From the NCBI GenBank assembly GCA_030715195.1, contig JAUYVI010000003.1, positions 648,960-712,959 on the forward strand: a stretch of DNA of 64,000 bases, read 5' to 3'. Shown here piece by piece: positions 17,732 to 24,266 of the stretch. Position 1 is the first letter of the stretch, and every line of letters starts with the position of its first letter. Both the position numbers and the translations under genes were made by a program. The notes beneath the pieces were generated by a model, which was not told the DNA's origin, ran no database searches, and saw only the letters and a list, made by a program, of their open reading frames with translations. Source of the stretch: Dongia sedimenti (lineage in GTDB: Bacteria > Pseudomonadota > Alphaproteobacteria > Dongiales > Dongiaceae).

Positions 17732-18271
17732 ATGATGGCAAGCACTGCAGAAACTATACATGGCGCAACGCTGACACCGCGACACAGGCGGTGGCGGGAT
17801 CTGAGCGGCTGGCGGCTGAGCTTCGGGTTATGCCTGGGGCCGATTGCGTCGGCACTGCTTTTCGCCCTTATCCAGATCTTCAACATGGGCGCGACGGCGG
17901 ACGACATCCTGGCGGGGACATTCGGACTTCTTGCCTTCGGCATGCTCTGGGCACTGGTCGGCGGCTGGATTTATCTGCTCGCCGTTGTCCGCACCCGGCG
18001 CAAGATCGCGCGGATGGAATGCCTGCTGCTCGGCATTGTCCTGACCAATCTGATAGCGCCTGCCTTGTTCGCAATTACCTTCGCCATTGAGGGTTGGGGA
18101 GGCATTACCGAAATCATCGACGATAGCGACGTTTCCTACTTCTTCGCATTGCTGCTCTTCTCCGAGCTCCTATTTTCGCTCCCCGGGCTGTTGAGCGGGT
18201 GGCTGTTCTGGCGGTTCGGGGTGCGGCCCGCGCCGGTGCCGCAGCCCGATCTAACCGCTGTCTTCGACTGA
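17732..18271 (+). CDS. Multi-pass membrane protein of unknown family (paralogue 3 of 3)
   Basis: 179 residues from ATG 17732; ATG 17735 one codon later has better spacing from the ggggg ribosome site. Four hydrophobic segments. Family landmarks: RHRRWRDLSGWRLSFGLCLG, the loop RTRRKIARMECLLLGIVLTN, and LLSGWLFWRFGVRPAPVPQP ending AVFD. It lies 38 bases after paralogue 2, so the two form a tandem pair; paralogue 1 lies 2 kb upstream across the LysR/symporter pair. An acidic extracytoplasmic loop (EIIDDSDVS) lies between helices 3 and 4. No enzymatic motif, no known family recognised. Confidence 0.7.
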   Translation: MMASTAETIHGATLTPRHRRWRDLSGWRLSFGLCLGPIASALLFALIQIFNMGATADDILAGTFGLLAFGMLWALVGGWIYLLAVVRTRRKIARMECLLLGIVLTNLIAPALFAITFAIEGWGGITEIIDDSDVSYFFALLLFSELLFSLPGLLSGWLFWRFGVRPAPVPQPDLTAVFD

Positions 18272-18301
18272 TCTTGCGACATTCCGCCCGATCGGCCGGT
18301 G

Positions 18302-18330
18302 TTGTTGATCGGGATCAAGCGGCCTAGTAT
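18302..18330 (+). promoter_or_regulatory. hemB promoter region with Fnr/FixK-type box
   Basis: TTGATCGGGATCAA at 18305-18318 is an exact match to the Fnr/FixK consensus TTGAT-N4-ATCAA. It overlaps a possible sigma-70 promoter, TTGTTG (18302-18307), 17 bases, TAGTAT (18325-18330), which would start transcription near 18337. On that reading the box overlaps the -35 and the spacer, suggesting repression; if transcription starts instead around 18350 the box would sit near -40, an activating position. Confidence 0.65.
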
Positions 18331-18366
18331 CCGCGCATAACCAAGCACAAACGGCCTGCCCCTCCC

Positions 18367-19392
18367 ATGTCCGACAGCCCCAAACATTCCCGCCAGCCCT
18401 TCGGCCAGTACCCGCGCATCCGCATGCGGCGCAACCGCAGCGACGACTGGGTCCGGCGCATGGTGGCGGAGAAGGTGCTGACGCCGGCCGATTTCATCTG
18501 GCCGGTCTTCGTCAAGGAAGGTGGAGCGGCGAAGGAGCCGGTCCCGTCCCTGCCCGGCGTCAACCGGCTGACCGTGCCGGCGCTGCTCAAGGCGGCCGAG
18601 CAGGCGGCGAGGCTCGGCATCCCGATGCTGTCGCTGTTCCCGTTCGTGCCGAAGGAGAAGAAGACCGAGGATGCGCGCGAGTGCTGGCGCGCCGACAATG
18701 TCATCGGCAAGGCGATCCGCGCATTGAAGAAGGCGGTGCCGGAGATCGGCATCATGTCCGACGTGGCGCTCGATCCCTATATCAGCCATGGCCAGGACGG
18801 GTTGGAGCGCGGCGGCCGGATCCTCAACGACGAGACCATCGAGGTGCTGATCAGGCAGAGCCTGGCGCTGGCCGAGGCCGGCTGCGACGTGGTCGGGCCT
18901 TCGGACATGATGGACGGCAGGATCGGGCGCATCCGCGATGCACTGGATGCCAACGGCTTCCAGCATGTGAAGATCATGGCTTACTCCGCCAAGTACGCGT
19001 CGAACTTCTACGGACCATTCCGCGAGGCCGTGGGCTCGAAATCGGCGTTGGGGCGAGCGGACAAGCGGACCTATCAGATGAACCCGGCGAACGGCGACGA
19101 GGCCTTGCGCGAGGGGGCGCTCGACGTCGCGGAGGGCGCGGACATGCTGATGGTCAAGCCGGGCCTGCCCTATCTCGATGTTCTCTGGCGGATGAAGGAG
19201 ACGTTCAAGATGCCGACCTTCGCCTACCAGGTCTCGGGCGAATACGCGATGCTGAAGGCCGCCGCCGCCAATGGCTGGCTCGACAACGACAAATGCGTGC
19301 TCGAGACGCTGATGTGCTTCAAGCGCGCCGGCGCCGACGGAATATTGACGTACTCGGCGGTTGAGGCTTGTGAACTGCTGGCAAAGGGCTGA
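18367..19392 (+). CDS. hemB: Delta-aminolevulinic acid dehydratase (porphobilinogen synthase)
   Basis: 341-residue enzyme condensing two 5-aminolevulinate molecules to porphobilinogen, the second common step of tetrapyrrole synthesis. Signature segments are present: RMRRNRSDDWVRRMV at the start, DVALDPYISHGQDG, the first active-site lysine in KIMAYSAKYASNFYGPFRE, and the Schiff-base lysine in LMVKPGLPYLDVL. The metal-binding loop has Asp/Ser/Gln residues where zinc enzymes have cysteines, so this is the magnesium-dependent class usual in alphaproteobacteria. It lies 95 bases after a membrane protein gene and has its own promoter with an Fnr-type box. Its 3' end overlaps a small minus-strand reading frame by 74 bases. 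Confidence 0.96.
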   Translation: MSDSPKHSRQPFGQYPRIRMRRNRSDDWVRRMVAEKVLTPADFIWPVFVKEGGAAKEPVPSLPGVNRLTVPALLKAAEQAARLGIPMLSLFPFVPKEKKTEDARECWRADNVIGKAIRALKKAVPEIGIMSDVALDPYISHGQDGLERGGRILNDETIEVLIRQSLALAEAGCDVVGPSDMMDGRIGRIRDALDANGFQHVKIMAYSAKYASNFYGPFREAVGSKSALGRADKRTYQMNPANGDEALREGALDVAEGADMLMVKPGLPYLDVLWRMKETFKMPTFAYQVSGEYAMLKAAAANGWLDNDKCVLETLMCFKRAGADGILTYSAVEACELLAKG

Positions 19393-19627
19393 GCGCGACG
19401 CGCTGCCGATCGCCGTCGGCGCGCTCTTCCTCCATCAGGGATGAGAGCATCACCGCCATCCCGAACAACCCGCCGAGCTGCACCAGCAGCATGAAGATCG
19501 GCAAGAAGACGGCCTGATCCCGCGCGATCAGCGTGCCGATTCCGCCGACATCCAGCAGCAGCAGCGCGCCGACGAACAGGCCGCCGCCGAGACAACCCGC
19601 GGCGAAGGGAACGAGCGAGGCCTTCAT
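19319..19627 (-). CDS. Small putative membrane protein
   Basis: 102 residues: two hydrophobic helices (ASLVPFAAGCLGGGLFVGAL near 3-24 and LPIFMLLVQLGGLFGMAVML near 42-62), then an acidic/basic cytoplasmic tail ending in an arginine run. The hydrophobic pattern is convincing up to about residue 70, where it clears hemB; the last 25 codons lie antisense to the hemB 3' end and are low in complexity, so the true protein may use the same stop but its tail looks unselected. It lies 57 bases after the YheT-like gene on the same strand. Function unknown; may be spurious. Confidence 0.45.
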   Translation of the reverse strand: MKASLVPFAAGCLGGGLFVGALLLLDVGGIGTLIARDQAVFLPIFMLLVQLGGLFGMAVMLSSLMEEERADGDRQRVALSPLPAVHKPQPPSTSIFRRRRRA

Positions 19628-19684
19628 GGAACGCCAACCTGGGTTGGTTCGGCGCGTTCCTGAGGGGTGCGGAATTCGGAGGGA

Positions 19685-20650
19685 TCAGACCATCGCGCCG
19701 AGGAAGCGCAGGAGCGCGAGGTCATGCCAGGGCATGTCGAGTCCTTTGGCGTGGAAGCCGACATGGCCGCCGGAAGGCGGGATCAGCGAGATGAGGTTGG
19801 GATTGGGATCCAACGCGCGATAGCTCGCGGCGGGGATCCAGGGGTCATCCGCGGCGTGGATCATCAGGACCGGACGGCGGATCGCGCCCAGCACCGGCGC
19901 GGCGGAAGAGTGCCGGTAGTAGTCGCGTGCATCCTTGAAGCCGTTGACCGGCGCCACGAAGTGGTTGTCATAATCGAGCAGGCTGCGGATCGGCGGCTGG
20001 ACCTCCTTCCGCTCGCTCAACAACCATTTCAGAATCTCGCGGTGGTAGATTCGGTTGCGCGGCGTGGCGAGGCGCCGCTGGGCGGCGTCGAGGTCGATCG
20101 ACGCGGAAATCGTGACCGCCGCCATGACCGGCGCCAGCGCGCCGCTTTCGGCGAGATATTTCAGCACCAGATTGCCGCCGAGCGAGAAACCGACCAGCAC
20201 CACCCCATGCGCGGCGAGCGCGCCGTCGAGGCTGCCGATCACCTGCTTCAGATCCTGGCTCCGGCCGGCATGGTAGAACTGCCGGGTGGCACCGGGCCGC
20301 TCGCCGGCGCCGCGCAGGTTGAGGCGCAGCACCGGGTAGAAGGCGCGCAGCAGATGCACGGCGGTGGTGCGGATATAGGCGCTGTCGCGTGTTCCGCCCA
20401 GGCCGTGGATCAGCAGGACCAGCGGTCGGCCGTGATCCTCCTTCGGCCGGTGCAAGAGGCCGTGCAGGCGATCGCCGGTGCCGTCCGCCATATCGAACGA
20501 TAGGGGCTCGGCCGGCCAGTTCTCGATCGGCGGACGCGGCTTCACCAGCGCGTTGCGGATGGTCTGCAGATCGCCGCCGAGCCACGGCAAGCGCGGCCGG
20601 AACGGCGGCAGGCGGTCGATGACGGATCTTAAGGTTGCCGTGCCAGCCAT
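19685..20650 (-). CDS. YheT family alpha/beta hydrolase
   Basis: 321-residue hydrolase of the YheT/ABHD1-3-like family. It opens with the family region FRPRLPWLGGDLQTIRNALV, which precedes the core, followed by the oxyanion region LVLLIHGLGGTRDSAYIRTT, the nucleophile elbow GFSLGGN (Ser) and a C-terminal catalytic His in GGHVGFHAKG; MIHAADDPWIPA carries the acid. Substrate unknown; eukaryotic relatives act on lipids. ATG 20650 lies 22 bases inside the end of the upstream hydrolase gene, so the two are translationally coupled. Confidence 0.85.
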   Translation of the reverse strand: MAGTATLRSVIDRLPPFRPRLPWLGGDLQTIRNALVKPRPPIENWPAEPLSFDMADGTGDRLHGLLHRPKEDHGRPLVLLIHGLGGTRDSAYIRTTAVHLLRAFYPVLRLNLRGAGERPGATRQFYHAGRSQDLKQVIGSLDGALAAHGVVLVGFSLGGNLVLKYLAESGALAPVMAAVTISASIDLDAAQRRLATPRNRIYHREILKWLLSERKEVQPPIRSLLDYDNHFVAPVNGFKDARDYYRHSSAAPVLGAIRRPVLMIHAADDPWIPAASYRALDPNPNLISLIPPSGGHVGFHAKGLDMPWHDLALLRFLGAMV

Positions 20651-21624
20651 TGCGCGACCACCTCGGTCTGGTCGGTGCTCATGAGGGCCGGAGCATGGCC
20701 GATTCCCTCGAACCTGACGAGTTCGGCCTTGGGCCCTCGTTTCGACATGGCATCGGCGACCTCCGCGCTCAAGAGATCGGATTGCGCGCCGTGCAGCACC
20801 AGTGCCGGACAGGCGATGCCGTCCCAGCTGGCCCAGAAATCCCAGTCCCGCACCGCGGCGCGCACATTGACCGCAATCCCCGGATCGTAGGCGAGGCCGT
20901 AGCTGCCATCGGCGTGGAAGCGATGGCCGTGCATCGCCAGATGCCGCCATTCCGCGTCGCTGAGCGGACCGAACGCGGCATGGATGCGGCGCAGATGCGC
21001 TTCGAGCGCGTTGAGATCGGGAAAGCGCTCATCGCGGCCGACATATTCGGCGATGCGCAGCAACGCCGCGCGCGGCAGCACGGGTCCAACATCGTTCACC
21101 ACCAGTGACCGGATCGGCGTGTTCGGCGATGCGGCCAGGAACATGCCGATCAACCCGCCCATCGAGGTGCCGATCCAATCGACCTGCGGCACGCCCAAGC
21201 GCGCGATCAGCGCCGTCATGTCCGACATGTATTGCGGGTAGCCGTAATTGGCCGGATCCTTCAGCCATTCGCTGCGGCCGCGCCCCGCCACGTCGGGACA
21301 GATGACCCGCACCGGCACCGGCTTCGGATCGAGCGCGCGCGGCGCCGGCTCCGGTCTGCGGCGCCAGAGGCCGGCCAGCCGGGCGCCGAACCCGGTTGCT
21401 TGGGTGTCGGGCTCCCGACGCTCGGCCAGCGCAAAGTCGATGCCGCTGGCGAGCCGCGCCGCGAGCACATCGAAGTCCCGGCCGTTCCGGGTCAGGCCAT
21501 GACAGCAGACGATCACCCGCTCGGCCGCGGGATCGCCCCACTCGGTGTAGAAGACCTCGTGAAAGCCGCTGGGCGAGCAGCCTTGGAAGGAGCCGATGCG
21601 GGGCTGCATGTCGATTCGGTCCAT
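20629..21624 (-). CDS. Alpha/beta hydrolase
   Basis: 331-residue alpha/beta-fold hydrolase. Core motifs: VIVCCHGLTRNGRDFDVLAA (oxyanion His-Gly), PDVAGRGRSEWL, nucleophile elbow WIGTSMGGLIGMFLA (Ser), and a likely His near the end in FEGIGHAPAL. The cap contains an unusual Pro/Arg-rich insertion (LWRRRPEPAPRALDPKPVPV) before the second strand. ATG 21624 has a good ribosome site (gaggcgg); an upstream GTG at 21693 is less likely. It overlaps the YheT-like gene downstream. Related proteins are often annotated as epoxide hydrolase or haloalkane-dehalogenase-like, without evidence here. Confidence 0.85.
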   Translation of the reverse strand: MDRIDMQPRIGSFQGCSPSGFHEVFYTEWGDPAAERVIVCCHGLTRNGRDFDVLAARLASGIDFALAERREPDTQATGFGARLAGLWRRRPEPAPRALDPKPVPVRVICPDVAGRGRSEWLKDPANYGYPQYMSDMTALIARLGVPQVDWIGTSMGGLIGMFLAASPNTPIRSLVVNDVGPVLPRAALLRIAEYVGRDERFPDLNALEAHLRRIHAAFGPLSDAEWRHLAMHGHRFHADGSYGLAYDPGIAVNVRAAVRDWDFWASWDGIACPALVLHGAQSDLLSAEVADAMSKRGPKAELVRFEGIGHAPALMSTDQTEVVAQWLARQP

Positions 21625-21749
21625 TCGCCGCCTCAATCGTTGTTGCAGTGCAGCAAATGGGTGTTTGATAGCAGGTTGGCAAGCTTCGGTCACGTGGGAT
21701 GACCGGCCGGGCCGGCGCCGATCACCGAAACTTCATGGGAAGCAGGCGG

Positions 21750-22901
21750 TTACAGCGACGGCATGATCGCGCGGTCGTGCACCGTCACCATGGTTTCCGG
21801 ATGGAAGCCGTTGAAGCGGGTTGCCAGCGCGTTGGAATAGGCGCCGACCCGGTCGATCTCGATCCAATCGCCCTCGCGCACATCCTCCGGCAGAGAGAAA
21901 GGCGACGGTAGGACGTCCAGGGAATCACAGGTCGGGCCGTTCAGGGTGAAATCGCATGTGGGCACCCGGGAATCCTCGCCGATCCGCACCAGGCGGGCCG
22001 GCAGGCGCAAGCCGGCATCCACCGTCTCCGACAGCGAGCCGTAGATGCCGTCGTTGATGTAGAGCTGATCGCCCTTGCGGAGCTGGACCTGGGTCACGAC
22101 CGAGATCGCATGCGCGACCAGCGCGCGGCCGGGCTCGCACATCAGCACGCAATCGCGGCGCAGGCCGAGCCGCTTCACGCCCTCTTCGATCGCGGCGACA
22201 TAGTCTTCGAGCGGCGGCATGTTGGTGCCGAGATAGGCAGCCGGGAAGCCCCCGCCGACATCGAGGCCGGCGATCTGCACCTTGGCCTGGTCGAGCACTT
22301 CGCCGACCAATTGCAGCGCCGTCGTGTAGGCGCCCGGAGTCAGGCATTGCGAGCCGACATGGAAGGCGACGCCGACCTGGCAGCCACGCGACTGCGCCTC
22401 TTTCAGCATCGCCACCGCTTCGGTGACGCCGGCGCCGAATTTCGCGGCGAGGTGATAGAGCGTGCCTTCGGCGGGCGGCGTCTTGATGCGGACATAGATC
22501 GTCAGGCCTTCGGCACCGCCGGTTTCTTTGAGGATCTTGTCCAGCTCGTCCATATGGTCGATGACGAAGGTGTCGATCTCATAGACCCGGGCGGAGGTGT
22601 TGATCACCGCCCTGCCCTTCACCGGATGCATGAAATAACAGGCCGCATCGCCGAAGCTCTCGCGCACCTGCGCGATCTCCGGGAGCGAGGCGGTGTCGAA
22701 ATGGCGGATCCCGGCGTTGTAGAGCGCCTTCAGCACTTCCGGATGCGGATTGCATTTGACGGCATAAAGCACGCGACCGGGGAAGAGATCGAGGAAGCGC
22801 TTGGCGGTCTCGGTGATGATCTCCGGCCGCAGGCAATAGACCGGGTAGCTCGGCTGCAAGGCCGCGACCATCGCTTTGACCGATTCGAAATCCTTGGCCA
22901 T
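21750..22901 (-). CDS. Ornithine/lysine decarboxylase, fold-III PLP type
   Basis: 383-residue group IV decarboxylase producing putrescine from ornithine (or cadaverine from lysine). The PLP lysine is K49 in LYAVKCNPHPEVLKAL; the phosphate-binding glycine stretch is GLDVGGGFPAAYLG; CEPGRALVAHA and NGPTCDSLDVL carry further cofactor- and substrate-contact residues, the Cys-Asp pair of the latter being the conserved ODC pair at the dimer-interface active site. Length and motifs match the alphaproteobacterial ODC/LODC group. It is the first gene of a minus-strand run, 125 bases before the hydrolase pair. It may supply the polyamine metabolism suggested by N-carbamoylputrescine amidase at 36242 and the transporter at 37336-42923. 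Confidence 0.9.
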   Translation of the reverse strand: MAKDFESVKAMVAALQPSYPVYCLRPEIITETAKRFLDLFPGRVLYAVKCNPHPEVLKALYNAGIRHFDTASLPEIAQVRESFGDAACYFMHPVKGRAVINTSARVYEIDTFVIDHMDELDKILKETGGAEGLTIYVRIKTPPAEGTLYHLAAKFGAGVTEAVAMLKEAQSRGCQVGVAFHVGSQCLTPGAYTTALQLVGEVLDQAKVQIAGLDVGGGFPAAYLGTNMPPLEDYVAAIEEGVKRLGLRRDCVLMCEPGRALVAHAISVVTQVQLRKGDQLYINDGIYGSLSETVDAGLRLPARLVRIGEDSRVPTCDFTLNGPTCDSLDVLPSPFSLPEDVREGDWIEIDRVGAYSNALATRFNGFHPETMVTVHDRAIMPSL

Positions 22902-22926
22902 GTCGTCTCCCAGCCCTATTCACGTC

Positions 22927-23014
22927 ATGCGCGGACTTGATCCGCGCATCTGCCGGACGCAGACCCGCGGGTCCCCGAAGCGAATGTCCGCATTCGCGGA
23001 CGGGGCCCGCGGGT
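22927..23014. repeat. Pair of intergenic palindromes
   Basis: ATGCGCGGA-CTTGA-TCCGCGCAT (22927-22949) is a perfect 9-base inverted repeat. It is followed by a longer hairpin at 22963-23014 whose outer arms are CCCGCGGG-rich and whose tip is CGAATG-TCCG-CATTCG. The combination resembles the short interspersed palindromes scattered between genes in many alphaproteobacterial chromosomes. It lies between the divergent decarboxylase and CoA-transferase genes. Confidence 0.6.
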
Positions 23015-23108
23015 GATGAATGGGCTTCTTAGCCCAGGCGTTCCCCACTGTCATCCGTTGAACGGTTCGGCTATCAAGGCGGAACGGAGACATTTGGGGT
23101 TATCGATC

Positions 23109-24263
23109 GTGGCCAAGACCGGTCCAGGTCCGCTTTCGGACATTGTTGTCATCGATCTGACGCGGGTGCTGGCGGGGCCATTCTGCACCCTGCTCCTCAG
23201 CGATCTCGGCGCCAGGGTGATCAAGGTGGAGAACCCGGAGGGCGGCGACGATTCCCGGCATTACGGGCCCTTCATCAACGGCAAGTCCGGCTATTTCATC
23301 TCCCAGAATCGCGGCAAGGAGTCGATCGCCCTCGACCTCAAATCCGCCGACGATCTCGGCATCCTGCACCGGCTGCTGAGCCGCGCCGATGTCATCATCG
23401 AGAATTTCCGGCCGGGGACCATGCAGCGGCTCGGCCTCGATTGGGATTCCTTGCACCGGAAGTATCCGAAGCTCATCTATGCCTCGACCTCGGGATTTGG
23501 CCAGACCGGGCCTTATGCCACGCGCGCTGCCTATGACATCATCGCGCAGGCGATGGGCGGGATCATGAGCGTCACCGGGCATGAAGGCGGGCCGCCGACC
23601 CGGGTCGGCTCCTCGATCGGCGATCTCGGCGCCGGCCTGTTCACGGCACTCGGCATTCTCACGGCGATGCATCACCGCGCGAAGACCGGCGATGGCATGA
23701 TGATCGACGTCGCCATGCTGGATTCGCAAGTGGCGCTGCTGGAGAACTCGATCGCGCGCTATTTCGCCAGCGGCAAGCCGCCCAAGCCCCTGGGCGCGCG
23801 GCATCCTTCGATCGCACCGTTCGAGCCCTATCAGACCAAGGACAGCTATGTCGTCATCGCCTGCGGCAATGACGAACTGTTCACGAAGCTCTGCCGCACG
23901 CTCGGCTGCCCGGCGGTGGCGCAGGATGCGCGCTTCGCCACCAACGCGGCGCGCAGCGAGCATGTGGTGCTGCTGAAGGCGGAGCTCGAGGATCTGTTGC
24001 TGCACCATCCGACGCAGCATTGGCTCGACCTGCTGCTGCCCGCCGGCATTCCCTGCGCCCCGATCAACGATGTCGAACAGGCGGTGCACGATCCCCAGGT
24101 GCAGGCCCGCAACATGGTGCTGCCGGTCGATGATCCGAGTGTCGCGCCGCTGATGGTGGCCGGCATGCCGATCAAGATGTCGGCCTATCCGGACGCCGAA
24201 CGACGGCCCGCGGCGCCGGCGCTCGACGGCGACCGCGCGCGCATCCTCGCGGACTTTCCGTAG
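23109..24263 (+). CDS. CaiB/BaiF (class III) CoA-transferase
   Basis: 384-residue family III CoA-transferase, swapping CoA between acids through an aspartyl-CoA thioester intermediate. The N-terminus VIDLTRVLAGPFCTLLLSDL and the segment PYATRAAYDIIAQAMGG, with nucleophile D143, are typical; IENFRPGTMQRLGLDW also matches. GTG 23109 fits the family start and has gggg at a good distance; an in-frame extension to 23013 runs back into the palindrome region and is not likely. Substrate unknown; succinyl-CoA:glutarate transferase would fit the gcdH in this window but that gene is 20 kb away. The penicillin acylase gene follows after 3 bases. Confidence 0.88.
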   Translation: MAKTGPGPLSDIVVIDLTRVLAGPFCTLLLSDLGARVIKVENPEGGDDSRHYGPFINGKSGYFISQNRGKESIALDLKSADDLGILHRLLSRADVIIENFRPGTMQRLGLDWDSLHRKYPKLIYASTSGFGQTGPYATRAAYDIIAQAMGGIMSVTGHEGGPPTRVGSSIGDLGAGLFTALGILTAMHHRAKTGDGMMIDVAMLDSQVALLENSIARYFASGKPPKPLGARHPSIAPFEPYQTKDSYVVIACGNDELFTKLCRTLGCPAVAQDARFATNAARSEHVVLLKAELEDLLLHHPTQHWLDLLLPAGIPCAPINDVEQAVHDPQVQARNMVLPVDDPSVAPLMVAGMPIKMSAYPDAERRPAAPALDGDRARILADFP

Positions 24264-24266
24264 ATC

